This document shows, in pieces, positions 43,657 through 57,213 of a stretch of DNA of 64,000 bases. The notes below the pieces were generated by a model, which did not search any database, had not been told where the DNA came from, and saw only the letters and a program-made list of their open reading frames with translations. The stretch's first letter is position 1. Each line of letters starts with the position of its first letter. Both the position numbers and the translations under genes were made by a program. The stretch is from Platynereis dumerilii. Taxonomy: Eukaryota > Annelida > Polychaeta > Phyllodocida > Nereididae. Location of the stretch: assembly GCA_026936325.1 (NCBI GenBank), contig JAPTHN010000018.1:8017658-8081657 (forward strand), in the 5' to 3' direction.

Positions 43657-44049
43657 CTATATAAGAGGGTGGACAGATTTACCCTCCTGGACGGATTTAT
43701 CATCCTTGACTCTACCTGTGGTTTTGCAGCTAATAATCAAATTGTGGGCCCTTGCTCCTCGGGGTTTTGGTTGTGCAGCATGTGTAGTATTATTATTTAG
43801 AAGTCTTGCTGGCACTGTTAGGCTATTTGGCATTCTCGTAGATTGCTGGGAGAATAGCTTCAGTTGTGATAGTTCATATGCTTGCCATTGAAGGTCAGTA
43901 GACAGCCTGTGGATCGTTTCATCATTTTTGAATCGATTTGTTTCAAAGCTGTCCATTTTCTGCAGTACTGCATTCATCTGTTGTGACATTGAGGCTGTGA
44001 AGTCCTGAAGCAAGAAAGTCACATGCAGCAAGCTTGCCAAAGGGTGCAT
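43657..44049 (-). other. Coiled-coil coding fossil of unknown family, unit 2
   Basis: The 130-codon version of the frame described at 15653-15973. Predicted coil at about residues 15-70, then a Pro/Arg-rich segment. No start context was judged; the first codon used is an in-frame ATG. Confidence 0.45.
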
Positions 44050-44803
44050 AATGTCCTAACCAGGCTGAACCTTTGTTTGATCTGTCACCTCATGCACTCC
44101 TTATATTTACAAATCTTAAACAGATCCGCTGTCCCTACTGTCTTTATACTACTGTTCCCAATATTCATAAATAATGAGGCTGAGTACTCATGAACCAAAA
44201 CAATAGTAATTCACCTTGTGGAATCTAAATTTATTGTGCTTCTGAGGATAAATAGAGGGGGGGGGGCTCAGAGGCCCCTGTGAACCGTTCGTGTCACAAA
44301 ATCTGGTGGACTGTAGGAGGGTTAAAGTTTAGACAACATTATATTCAAATAAAAAGAAAAATTCACAGTGAACTCACTCATCGTATTTCCATTGAAGGAA
44401 CCGTAAAGCGTATCTTTATGGCGGTCAATCAAATCCACAACGGTGAAAGTTGCCTTTCTCTTGTTCTGAAAATTAGAAAATAACTTCACGTAGGCTTATG
44501 TGTATTACTTAATTAGTTATTAAGGAAAGTTTTAAAAATTTTATTATATTTGGATTATTTCAATTTTGATACAATGGATAGTTTGTAATTAGGCTATCTT
44601 GAGACTTTAACTTCTCTGATTACTAGAATAACAGGAGCAGATTTATTGTCTCTGCTAAAGGGAAACCATTTAATCTCAAGGGGGGGGGTGGAATTTTAAA
44701 ATTCTTACTCAGTTTTTTTTAAACAAATAAATTCTTCATGAAACAAATAATTTCTGTTGCACGTTTTTTTCTTAAGGTGTTGCTTGATATAGGAATGAAT
44801 ATT

Positions 44804-46067
44804 AAGGGATAGGACAAGATAAGGATAAGGAAATCTTTAATATCCCTGGTGGGAAATTCCTTGTACAAGTATCACAAGCATGAAATAAATAAATAAATGG
44901 AATGGAAATACAGAAATCTAAATTGTCAATTTGAGGGTCACTGTTTGTTATAGAGTCTGATACTCAAAGGTACAAATGATTGGGACATGCGGGTTGTTCT
45001 GGCTGCAGCTGATCTCAGTCGTCTACGGGAAGGCAGAAATTCATATTCATCATGCAGGTTGTGGCTGTGATCACGCATTATCTTGTCCACTTTGTTGGTA
45101 ACCTGTCTCTTGTAAATAGAGTCCAATCCTTCCATCTTAGGCCCAATGATTTTGCCTGCCGTTTTTACCACTTTCTGGATCTTGGCCTTGTTTTGCACTG
45201 AAAGACTCCCATACCATGACATAAAATTGAAACATAAGATGGGTAGTACAAAAGTCTTGTAAAAAAGTGTCATAATATCAGCACTAATGTTTAAATTCCG
45301 GAGACATCTGAGGAAATGTAAACGTTTCTGAGCTTTTTCAGAATTGTCTCGGTGTTGCATGACCATGAAAGTTTGGAATCAATGAGTGTGCCCAAGTACT
45401 TATATTAATGTACCTGTTCAATGTCTTCATTGTTGACGGTGATGGCATCCACCTGGCTTATACTCCTGCTAAAATCAATTACCACTTCCTTGGTCTTTTT
45501 GGCATTTAAATGCAAGTAATTCTCGCCACACCACTGAACAAGTTCATGTGTTGCATTCCTATAATTGGCATCAGATTCAGTTATTAATCCCACTAGTACA
45601 GTGTCATCAGCAAATTTGAAAATGTGGCAGTTGGCCAGGGTACAGTGACAGTCATTTGTATAGAGTATGAATAGTATTGGAGATATAACGCACCCTTGAG
45701 GATCACCTGTTGATACATTTACTAATGAAGATTGTATTCCATTGACAGGGACATACTGTGGTCGATCTTGCATAAAACAATCCATCCATTTTATGATGCT
45801 TGAGTTGACGGACATGTTATTAAGTTTTTGAAGTAGTAGATGTGGCTGCATGATGTTAAATGCAGATGAAAAGTCAATGAATAACAACCGGGTATAAGAT
45901 CGTGCTTTATCAAGATGTTTGTAGACTAAGTTCAACAAAGTAAGTGTAGCATCTTCCGATCCATGTTTTGGTCGATATGCAAATTGATTTGGATCGAGAA
46001 GGTGACTAGACTCCCGTACCAGGAAGCTTTTAACAATTCGCTCTAAGCATTTCATTGCAATTGAGGT
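44804..46067 (-). mobile_element. Rex1/Babar-like LINE, 5'-truncated, unit 2
   Basis: Same truncation, same stop and same frameshift as unit 1 (RT part 45405-46055, C-terminal part 44938-45366). One residue differs in the C-terminal part (R to P in 'KIIGxKMEG'). Confidence 0.88.
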
Positions 46068-48544
46068 AAGGGATGCTGAGCACTCGAAATCAATAATTTA
46101 CTAATTAATTCTTTACTAAAAGTGAAAAACGCATATTTTCTTGCTGTTGCTGCAGGTCTCAGGTCCTCCCTCAATATCCCACACTTTGCAATGATCCTCA
46201 TGGAAAACGAATGAGGAACAGCCCATGAGGTATAATTTTGTGATCCACCTTCCCTAATTTGAATATGATCCACCATCCCTAATTTAAATATGATCCACTA
46301 TCCTTGATTTACATATTTATTTGAGGCACTACTTCAGATCACAAATAAGGTCACAATAACGACACATGATATCACAACAGCAGCACATGAGGTCACAATA
46401 GCAGCTGAACCACTATGACATCATCAGCATCGGTGATGTCAGCAGTCATGTTGCTCTGTGTGCTTTGTTTATAGCCACCAGTCAGACTCCACCCACTTTG
46501 TCATTTGTGTTACAGTTTGATCTGATTGGTTTGGCCACCATCAAAACATTAGATCCATTCACCAAAGTGATTAGGTTATTATTATTTTAATTATCCATAT
46601 TTAAGCATTAAAATACCCTCACAGGTTGTCAAAATAGCAGAAAATGGTCGGGGAATGCCTTTTGTCTGATCTTGACCAGCTGGGAAAAGCCAATTACGGC
46701 AGATTCCAGATCTTCCCAACACTCACAACTGATCGCTGCTCTTTCTTCGTCCATCCTACCTCACCTCGTACCGCTTCTTCTGAACAGTCGGAGGGTGATC
46801 GCAACAATTTTGCCACTCGCTACAGACAAGACTGCCTGCCAGTGCCTGGACTGTCGAGTGGGCAGTGATATCTCTGCCTTTGTGGGTGAGGCTCCATGCC
46901 ATGTCTCTGTCATCTGCTGTGAGAGACCTTTGTGCAAATCACACAATTAGGTGTGCTAGTGCGGTAAACAATTTTTATGTAGTAGCAAACATCCACCTCC
47001 TATCCTAATAAGCCTAACTGGTGCATAAATACAGGATTAAGCCTCAATTATCTGTCCCTCTTTGTTGCTTTGAGCCAGAAAGCAATGCTGTTCCAGGAAC
47101 TCCTTAAATACCAACCAGGTGATAGTCTCCTCTTTTCCACCTCAAAAACATTATGGTGCATGATGTCAAAAGAAGTATTGTACTGGAATTTATTGAGCTT
47201 GAGTTTTTCCTGTTAGAAACAGAGCACTGTTTCCAACTTAGCTAGAATATAATGAATAAGGCTTTGTATGACGCATACACATTATGAAAATACGCATGCA
47301 CTCGCGTTGGAGCAACAGCTATAGTTTGACTCTATACCCGGCCCCGGGTAAACCTCCCTTATCAGAAGCCTGTGACCGGAAGTAAAGTTTCCTTACTTGA
47401 TCTTTGTGTTTCACTATATGTTGAATCTTCTTCTTTACCTCTATGCCACTAGCACAAAAGAACATCAATTTACCAAGGCTGATGTAATTGGAAGAAGTGC
47501 CTGAAATGTTTTTGGGCTGTTCATGTACCATTCGTCTAGGCATTCTCGGCACCCCAGAAGTGATTTGCAATATTGCGATGCAACTGGCGTGTTGATAGGA
47601 CCTAAAATGAATACAATTATAAATAACAAACATAAAATAGGCTATGTCTCTAAATGGCCCCATCAGGTCGCGATGAGACGTAAAACACTCACCCTCTGTA
47701 CTGCCCCTGTATGTGTCACTAGTGACAGACCGCTCTATTATATATATATATAGACTTTTATTTGACAACGAAATATCACATAGATACATGTGTCATAAAT
47801 CAAATTTAAATAAATCATATAAGGAAATGAATATGTACAAAAGAGGGATAGCAACTACATCTAAAGAGTGAAAGGATTGTGCAGTAGTGCAATTATATTC
47901 AGTTACATATGTTTAACTGTGTTACAAGTATTTTAAATTCATGGAAAGATATTAGGCTGATTTAGAAAAAAATAAATAAATAAAATAAAAGAACTATTAC
48001 CCTGCATTTACAAAAAAAAGAAACAATAATAATCCAAATAATAAATAAATAAATAAATAAAATTGTAAAATCATGAGTCCAATCTTTGGTAAGTTACTAA
48101 TAATAATCAACGGGTTTTCATGTGCATTATGGAATCAATAGTTACTGTAAGCAAGTATGAACAGCGGGAACTGCTTTTTAAGTCCATACAATGTCACTGT
48201 AATAATCTAATACTAGAATTACAAGCACCAGAGAAGAGAACATTATATTAAATGAACATTATAAAGAGCACCATAAAATACTACAGTTATACATTAAAGC
48301 ACCATATTAAACAATTTCCACTGCACCATTTTATAAGTACAAGAACATCATTTGTAGAAGATATGATATATAACAAATGTACATGAAATGTCTGCAGAAA
48401 TTTCTAAGAAAATGAATGAGTATGTGCAATGATAACAATACAGCAGTGAACAGTATAAAGCACAAACACATGGAAGCAACACAATTAATATGCCACTAAC
48501 CACTCAGATTCCAGGAGCAAATAACAGTTGTCTAATGTCTAGTG

Positions 48545-51500
48545 CTATGATTGGTTATCGATTTTTAATGCAATGTACAAAAATTTACCAAGTGCAAAAA
48601 TTACATCGAGATCTTTTGAAATCATCAGTTGATGAAATTGTTCAGATTGAGAGAGTCCTACAAACCCATTGATCGACTGAGAAGCTACATTGAATAATTC
48701 ATCTCTAGAATCCAGCCATTTTGGGCATGTCATTAAGCAATGGAAATCATCCTCCACAACGTTTAAGTTGCATTTCTAGCAAATTCGATTTTCCACTGGG
48801 ACATAGGGGCGTTTGTGTGTACCTAGTGCAATGTTTAGGTTATGAGAACTTAGTCTGAAGCGGGCTATATTAGTGTAAACAGCTCTAGGAAGATTGTGGT
48901 TGAGATACGGTTCGATTCGCATATCCATTTTAAAGGTTTTATATGTTCTAAGTTTTGGATATTTTATGTTATCATTTATGTCACTCATCATAGTGTTCTT
49001 TGCACAATTAAACATTAATGCAATTGACTTATTCAGGTCAAAATTCATAACATCAATTTGAAGACTGTCAGAGACTTTGCAAAGTCTTGTGAGCCAACAT
49101 GGGGCACATTTCTCTTTTAGCTGCATTTGAATTGCTAAACATTTGCGGAGAAGTAACGGACACTCAAAATTTTTGAGTTTAACAGATATCTCACTGCAGC
49201 TGATTGTTGCCTAATAAGTAATGGAAATCTACCAGCATCTGCTAAAATAGCAGTTGTTGGTGTCTGATATCAGACACTAAGCATATTTTTGAGGTAGTTC
49301 AATTGTATCTTTTCTACATCAATATTTTTTTCTTCCGGAAACCAAACCTCACTATTGTATTCCAAAATTGGCAATATATGTGTGTCAAACATTTTTAGAT
49401 TTAGCTTGGGGAAAGATAGCCAACAGTAGATCTTGTATTTTCTTTGAGCGCATAAATCCATTAGAGTTAGTTTACGATAATTATCAGGTTCATTGTAACT
49501 ACCCTTTTTGTGTAATGGTTGTATTACACCTTCTGACCACTTGTCAGGATAGACACCTTTTTCCCAAACATAATTGAACAATGTCGTAAGTGGATGCAAT
49601 AGGTGTTCTGATAAGTTCTTATAGAATTCATTACTGATGCCATCAATACCTGGAGCTTTCCCATGTTTTAAGTTCTTTATCTCAGACTGAACTTCATTGA
49701 CCGTTATTGGGTGGTCAGTCATGAAGGGAGCAGCTGTGTCTATAAGCTCATCTAATTGTTGTTCTACATATTTAAGGAATTTTAAGTCAAATTGAGATGA
49801 TGAGTCACTTGGTGGTGACTTCATACTTTCAAAATAATCCTGAAACTCGTTAAGTCTTACACTTCCAACTGTTGTTGGTTTATTACCTTTTTTCAGTGTA
49901 TCCCAATATTTCCAGTAATCCACTGGATTTTTACGTTCTAAGTTATCTAATTCAGCTCTTATTGTGTTTTGGTACTCACGCTTCTTTCTCTGAATGGTAG
50001 CCTTGTACGACTTTTTAAGTGACATGTATTGATTAAGATTATCTTCTGTATCCAAATTGTTATATTTTGCGTAGTCATTGGCTAAACGTTTAAGGTTTTT
50101 ACATTCATCATCAAACCATTTATTGCAAGGAAAGCTGTTTTTTGGGGCTTTTTGGTATTTTTTTACACAATTTTCCATAATAGCAGTTTCAAGAATTGCA
50201 TATACACTATCAGCAGCTTTATTCACATCAACATCAGAGATGATGCAATCAATAAATGCATCATGCAATACAGAGCAACTACTACTAGTTAGTGATTCTC
50301 TTAAGCTTGCTAAAGCATTAGGGTCATATATGTACTTATAATATCTTAAAGTTGAAACATTAAGCAGCGGTTGCTGAGGTTCTGGCAGATTGTCATTACT
50401 TTCACGAAGTTTAACAGAGAGTACCAAGGGTCTGTGATCAGAGTAGGTACAAATAGGTTCTAAGTCAAAATTGGAAAGGCTTCGATAGAATGATATGTCA
50501 CAAATTAAATAATCAATGAGACTTTTGCCTCGAGGTGTATAGCATGTGAATGCACCAGTTTTCCTGTCATTTAAAAAGTAGCCATTCATAATCTTCATGT
50601 TGCTAGATTTACAGAGCTCAATGAGTTCTTTTCCATATTTATTTGATTTTATATCATCAGAGTGACGTTTATGAGATGGGAACGCATCCACAGAGTCAAA
50701 TGAAATCATGTTGACAGCATTGTTACCAAAAATTCTTGTTACATCATCTAAGCTGCCAGTTCTAGCATTAAAATCACCACATATGGCAACACTACCCTTA
50801 CGACTGAAGTATGAAATCTCTTCTTGAATTAAATGAAAGGCATTGTTATTTTGAAAACTAGGCGCTGTGGAAGAAGAATCAAGTGGAGGTATATACACTC
50901 CTCCAAGATAAAAATAATTATTATTTTGACCAATCCTTATCCACACAGTGAAGTCAGAATTTTTTACAATTTTAACATTAGATTCAAGACTGGATCGAAT
51001 AAGAATGCCTATACCACCAGCGGCTTTACGGGTACGCGGGTGCTGATACTTTCGTTGGAAGTGTTTATATATAAATTGGCCAGTATCAGGAGAATATTTA
51101 TCTAGTTTCATAGTTTCAAGGAAAATAATCAGATCACACTTTGAAATATATTGTAAGAACTCTTTGTCCTTAAGTTTGTCACCTAAACCTTGTATATTCC
51201 AAACCATTATTTTCAGTGGAACAGCATTGTCTATTTCAGCAATCGTATTTTTGTAAACATTATTATTGAAACCATCATTACGGATTTCGTCGCTGCTCTC
51301 ATTTACATTAACATGCTCAATCTCATAGGCACTTGACATTTCATTGCTATGGATATCTGCTATTCCATCATTAATATCACTAATATGACTATATACTCTG
51401 ATTTCATCATTAATATCACCTTCTACAAGTATTTCATTGTCAACATCATCACTAGCTATTATTTCATCATCAGTAGTTTCCCTGTCATTCAATGTTATGA

Positions 51501-51759
51501 TATTGAGAGCATCCATTATACATGCACTTGTTGCATTAAAATGATTGACTTCAACTGGAGCCATACATTCGGAAACATCATGACTCTCATTTAAATTGAC
51601 ACAATTGTTAAAAATTACAGACGAAGAAACTTCGTTTACATTGTAACTAATAACATCATTTGAATATTTGTCTAAAGTTCTACAATTATCTTGCAAGTGT
51701 AAATTTAGCTTTGGCTCACTGGATATCAGAGTGGAGGGCAGCACATTAAATGCACTGCT
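48545..51759 (-). pseudogene. LINE-B ORF2, unit 2
   Basis: Here the acidic leader and endonuclease lie in one continuous frame (51744 to 49270), which shows the original arrangement: the leader 'SACIMDALNIITLNDRETTD' runs directly on to the endonuclease. A private stop in 'NYLKNMLSV*' is a CGA-to-TGA change relative to unit 1 (MLGVRYQ). The palm deletion (about 49448-49464), the downstream frameshift and the TAG at 48776 are shared with unit 1. Confidence 0.9.
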
Positions 51760-52837
51760 TCACAAGGTAACAAATGTTACGGCAAATCAAGTCTCTGGCA
51801 TGTGTAGTAAGGTGGATACGATCTCTTTGTAGTGCTGCAGACTTGTTCGACACAAAGTAAACGTTGTTCATAGCATGACAGAGTTGGCTGTTGGCAGAGT
51901 TGATGTATGCGATACGGCGATTCAGTTCATTCTGCCCTGCCACATGCGGTAGCCCACTGACGATGATCGGAGTGTCGGCACACTCGGATCTAATTCCAAC
52001 AACGAGTGACTTGATGTTCTTCGCGATAGTCGTAACAGAGCAGGTGAAGTCACGCACCTCAATGTCACCAGCATGCACAAGGACAGCACTGGGTGTCTCA
52101 GCAGGAAGGTTGATGCTTTTAACACGAGAAGCGATCTGTACGGCCGTCTGACCAGGATAAACGTATCCTGTGCCAGACACTCCATTCTTGCAAAGTCTCT
52201 GAGAGAATCCTCGAGTATTTGAGTTGCCAAGGATGACTACTTTGGGTTGACTGCTCTTCGACGTAGCAGTCGCTGTTTCGGTCTTCGCAGACACCTTGGG
52301 GCGAACTGTCTCTGTTGGTGCCTGAGGGAGAGGGGGAAATTCCTGGATGTAGTCTAAGTCCCGACGACGGACATTCATTAGGATTTGACCCATCTTATTA
52401 AGTCCTTTTAGGTCAAAACCGCATCCCCACACTGAGTCTGTTTCTGTATTGTGTAACAGAAAAGCGTCACCAGATTTTCTCAGCGCCTCCTTGAACTTTT
52501 TGCATTGAGCAAACTTAGCAGTGCAGATTTCTTCCATAACCTCAAATTTAACACTGTCCCATGAGGCACTGCTGCGCTGAACACACCTGTAAGCAAGGCG
52601 TTTACATGCATGGGATGATTTACATCGGAGCATCTCTTTCTGGAGAGTCAGAGAAACTTTATGGTGTACCAGTTTTGCATGCTGGTAGGCCTGCTCTGCC
52701 GAGATGTACGATCTGTTCTGCCATCGTAGTGGATGATGGTAGAACGCAGAGAGAGGCTCATGCGGTCCACGGAACAGCTGAACACGATGATGTGCTGCAA
52801 GTGACCCAGCGACAGGTGCACTCACACGATCCGTCAC
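51746..52837 (-). CDS. LINE-B ORF1: NADAR + SGNH hydrolase fusion, unit 2
   Basis: Identical in domain layout to the unit 1 copy; only two residues differ near the end of the SGNH domain ('RRIAYI' against 'RHITYI'). Coordinates start at the in-frame GTG; the open frame continues upstream to about 52978. Both domains remain uninterrupted in both units. Confidence 0.9.
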   Translation of the reverse strand: MTDRVSAPVAGSLAAHHRVQLFRGPHEPLSAFYHHPLRWQNRSYISAEQAYQHAKLVHHKVSLTLQKEMLRCKSSHACKRLAYRCVQRSSASWDSVKFEVMEEICTAKFAQCKKFKEALRKSGDAFLLHNTETDSVWGCGFDLKGLNKMGQILMNVRRRDLDYIQEFPPLPQAPTETVRPKVSAKTETATATSKSSQPKVVILGNSNTRGFSQRLCKNGVSGTGYVYPGQTAVQIASRVKSINLPAETPSAVLVHAGDIEVRDFTCSVTTIAKNIKSLVVGIRSECADTPIIVSGLPHVAGQNELNRRIAYINSANSQLCHAMNNVYFVSNKSAALQRDRIHLTTHARDLICRNICYLVKQCI

Positions 52838-54840
52838 AACAGTTGTGATCGGGTCCCCAGACGTCTCTGTAGCTGGGGCGACAGTCTTTGGTTGCTGAGT
52901 TAGTAGCAGGCTACTCGCTTCATCCGTAGAGTCGAGCGAGTATACTGGAGTTCTAGATGATCCCTTTCCATTTCTAGACTAGGACATACATCCCTGTCTT
53001 TAGGCAGAGCAGGTTTCTGCCTTATTTTTTCCTTGGGCTAATCATCAGGTCTGACCAATTCCATCCACTCAGGACATTTTGGCTGTTCTTCTGAACTTCT
53101 TCATTATGACTGGGTTTTGATCATCTGAAGCATTCTGATCAGTCTCTGATCCAACAGACATCCTCATTTGTCAACAGTTGAATTCTTGCTGATGGTTTTG
53201 CCAGTCTTTGCGAACAAACAAACTGGTGAAATTTAGGGACAAACTTGTAAATGAACGTGTACTTCTGATTAATGGAAGAGTTTACAATTCATGGCATGCT
53301 TTCACTGATAACATCTCATTTTACTGTGTTCGTCAGAAATGCACGACCTTAGAGCCACTCATCCGCGCATTTGTTGCATTATGAAACCGGTCTACTCAAA
53401 GAAACACAGAAACAAAAACAGAAAATAATAACTGACAAACGGTGCATTGAAGTAACATCACCCTTGATACCAACCAAGGATGTCTCTAAATAACCCAATC
53501 AGGTGCTGACGAGACTTAAAACACCAATTCACTCACTCACTCACCCCCTATACTGCCCTTGCAAGCGTAACTTGTGACGCACTAGTCATACATCATCAAT
53601 ACTGATTTTCTGAAACCCTTTATGATAGAATTACAGACATATCTCCATTTAACCCTTGTGTGTAGAATTGGGGATTTTTTGCAAACACTGGCTGATCCCT
53701 TTCCATTGCTAAACGAAGGCTCTCATTCCTGTCTTGATGCACACAGCTTTGGTATTGTGATCACTAAGTTGCTTTTGCAAGATTTTCACTACATGTATCT
53801 GCAGCAGTTTGACTGAAATAAATTGATGATGAAATTATGTATTACATGTAAAGGTATTAAGTTTAATTTAGGTATTAAGTTTAATGTACGATTCTGAATG
53901 TCAGCACTTTCGAAAGTAAGTACGCAACATTTGCCTTTTCAAAATCTGAAACATTATGTTTCAGATTCCAGATCTTCGCGACACTCCCAGCTGATCAAAG
54001 CCCGCCACTGCTCTTTCTTCGTCCATCCTGCCTCACCTCATATCGCTTCTTCTCACTCCTTGAACCATTTTAAGCTGTTCTGTGCCTGATTAATCAGAGG
54101 GTGACCGCAACAATTTTGTCGCGTGATGATGGCTGCACAGATATCAGACTTTCTTGTCTGGAATTGCAAGTGTCCTCATTGTACGGTAATTTCCCTGACA
54201 TATTTCATGACTTTTTCTGTTGTTAAAATTTCATATCCCCCTAAAAATGTTGTGAAAAATTAGTACCCCTCCTTGAAACACATGTATAAAGTCAGTACCC
54301 CCTTGGACTAACCCCCCTCCCCCCTTCATAAATTCTATATGCTCTTTCAGTGAATGGACAGTGATTGATCAAAATTAAATGGCGTATTTTCACCTTAACT
54401 CTTTCAACATCGCGATCCATCCAAAGATGTTCCAGGAAAAGTAGTTTTGTTTCCAGTTGAATCTCTTTCTGTAAAAGAGAAAAAAGATACTTTTCATAAA
54501 TTTCATTTGCGAAGCTGAAACAAAAGTTTTGACCTTCTGTGTCTTTTGTACTTTGAAGATTTTCTTGGTCATAGCGGAGTCAAGCTCTCCCGACCTCAAA
54601 CCGAAGTGTAGTCCTTGCTCTCACCTATAACCCTGTATAAATTTTAAGCTGCTGAAAATGTTATGCCTTAACCTTGTAGCTGAGTCTCATGGCTTCTTTA
54701 ATCACACAGGCGGACTTGGAGGAATGTAGGGAAACGGTTGTGAACACATAGGAGTGTGTCTTTAAGATTTAGCGTTTAGTCTTGACATTAATTTAACTTG
54801 CGTGAAAAACTTTTGGTCCTCCCTACTTCCGGCAGACGGA

Positions 54841-54999
54841 TTATTCAATAACTGGAATATTCAAAGCATCCTTTATGGCCTGAAAGGCCGCTGCCTCCGC
54901 ATTGCTGTTGTGTAACACTTCAGAGGCCACATCATACAAACAGGGATGGTCCTGCCAAATATCAATGAATTTTCTTTCCGCAGCGTCCGACCAGGCCAT
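54841..54999 (-). CDS. MADF-type mini-ORF, 52 aa, unit 2
   Basis: Same length and stop as unit 1 but with five residue changes in 52 ('SDAAERK', 'LYDVASE', 'HNSNAE'), far above the background between units. LYDV is closer to the MADF consensus than LYNV, while the conserved Arg is Ser here. The changes fall in a wider diverged patch (54890-55050). Confidence 0.55.
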   Translation of the reverse strand: MAWSDAAERKFIDIWQDHPCLYDVASEVLHNSNAEAAAFQAIKDALNIPVIE

Positions 55000-55283
55000 T
55001 TTTGTCGTCTGTAAAGTTAGATGTCGTCTGTAAAGTTGATGACATAACCTTACTTTTTAACTCGCATTATGTCATTTTCATTGGTTCCTGTTGGTTGAGA
55101 AGTGACAGACAGTCTGCTGACATCTGGCACGTCAAAACTGGCCTGATTTGTTGCCTACAAGTGCAAACAGTCGCCGACAGCTGACTGTACACACTGCCAA
55201 ACAAAATTGTCGCAACCTATGGACAAATTGTAAATGAGTGTGTACTTCTGAATAATCAAAGAGTTGACAATTTGTAGAATGCC

Positions 55284-55502
55284 TCAATTGATGACCCATC
55301 TCATTTTACTGTGAGGAACTGTTGGCATTAGTAAGTCATAACCATGCTCTCCAGCAAATTCAGTCCATTTCCGGATATAAGAAGCATCAAGTTTCAAAGT
55401 AGATGGCCTCTGGGCCTTCGACATGATATTAATTACAATGTCCTTGAAACCTCTTTTTCGAAGAGCCTTCCAAATAACCTCAATGGAATCGGTAATGTCC
55501 AT
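55284..55502 (-). mobile_element. Tyrosine-recombinase-type element fossil, unit 2
   Basis: Identical in sequence to 27283-27501 as far as I can see, although the patch immediately to its right on the minus strand (MADF region) is diverged. Confidence 0.5.
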
Positions 55503-57213
55503 TCGGATAAAGAGAAGAGATCCAGGTTCTTCCCTTTATGTCCTCTCAAGGTTGCTACAACCAGGGTCAACTTCCCAACCTTCGGGTGGTATCGGTCAGG
55601 TCTGGAAGATAAATACCAAATACCATCAGTAACTGGAATATACAATGGTTGGCCCACAAAAAGTTTAATGAATTAACTATGCAATGCTTCGTAGGCCCCT
55701 CCTGTGCAACCATCACAACTCCTGCCTTCTCCAATGGATCTTGTGCAAAATAAAAATACTTACATTATCAATTTATCATTGAGCCAAGCACTTGGTTTTC
55801 GCAAAATTTCGATCTCCTTTTTGCCGAAATTTTCATTACCAATGCTTAGAGTTATGTTCGATGACCTGATGCTGGGCCACTTAAAATTTTGATCTGCTGC
55901 GACCTCTTCACCCGAAGTGTAGTCCTTGCTCTCGCAAAATTGCTTTTATAATATTATACAGGACAAGTCCTTCTGCTTTTGCATGTTGGCAGTTCCGTAA
56001 CTATTCAAGGATACCAAATTTTTGTGCCCAGAAAGTTATGTTACATCATCAGGGTGGACTCCTCCATTCAGTAAGTTGGAACACATTGATTATCTAGTGC
56101 TTTGTTTTTTAAAGCTGCCTTTCAAGTTTGCATTACTGACCGTCCTCCTCATGATTGTTGACAATTTGTTAAGCCTCATTGGTGGATTCTTGTACCAAAT
56201 TTTCTTGTGAACAGGTTAGGGATTGAAAAAAGGGGCATCAAGCGAATACAAAGATACTGGCCTCTTGCTTGCAAATAATTCGTAAGCCTTTACTGGGAAT
56301 CTCTCTGAGGCGACCTGAAAAATTTTAGGCTTGAAGGCTCTTGCATTTCCATTGTCTCAATTTGTGTTTCCGTTGCTCCCTCTGTGAATTAAGCGTAGAG
56401 TTATCTTCGATGACCTGATGCTGGGCCAATTGAAATTTTGATGGATTTTGTAGTTTATTTAGTTGTACAGTTCTTGTAGCACAGTTTCCTGGTCAAGTCT
56501 TTGTCATCTTTTGAGAGACATCACTGTCTGGACAGTCTAGAGAGCAGTGACATCTCTGCCCTTGTATGTGAGGTTCCACTCCAGGTTTCTGTCATATAAG
56601 GTAGAGATATATAGTGCCTATTCTGTGTGGCCGTCACTATTCACATTGAAACGTACCTACAAATATAACACTTAGGAATGTTGCATCCAGTATAATAAAC
56701 CTCCATTGCTTGTCTTCACATGTATTATGTTAATGATGTACGGAAAAGTAGTGAGGATTGGATAGATCTTTAGAAGGGAACTGTTATTCATCAGAAGCTT
56801 GGACGGAGGATTGACTTATTCTGGTGCAGCTGAAGCACTGCCCTCAGGACGAGGCGATAGATCCTTAAGCGGTTATACATTTTGGTTTTTTCCAGCTGGC
56901 TAACAATTTTACACCTGTTATGAATTCTGTTCTTAAAAACCAAATTAATCATGTCATGAAAAACAGAAGAAACGTCACTTTCAACCCAGGAAAACTCAAA
57001 TCATCATGTGTTTTCACAACGGAAACAAATCTTGAGAACATTTTCTTCATTTTTTTTTTGGAGAATGATACACCATCTCACACAGTGTTAATTTGCATTA
57101 GACTGTCTGTTATACCAACAATTTTGAATGCACCAGATGTCTACTGGATTTAAGCTAGCTGGCAGTCCAGTTTGTCCAAGTTATCAACTGTGTAGGACTT
57201 GATTTGACAATGA

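Larger units (their letters stand above)
47737..52978 (-). mobile_element. LINE-B, unit 2
   Basis: Collinear with 19735-24975 and carrying the same palm deletion, frameshift and TAG. The right flank just beyond 52970 differs from unit 1 in several bases. Confidence 0.9.
28006..56006. repeat. Tandem unit 2 of the ~28 kb repeat
   Basis: This unit is 28,001 bp long and collinear with unit 1. It differs from unit 1 by scattered substitutions and small indels, for example (A)n(TA)n length near 29517, and by denser patches near 41880-42005, 42895-43135, 46925-46990, 54490-54600 and 54890-55050. Dead elements carry the same lesions as in unit 1, so those lesions predate the duplication. Confidence 0.97.
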
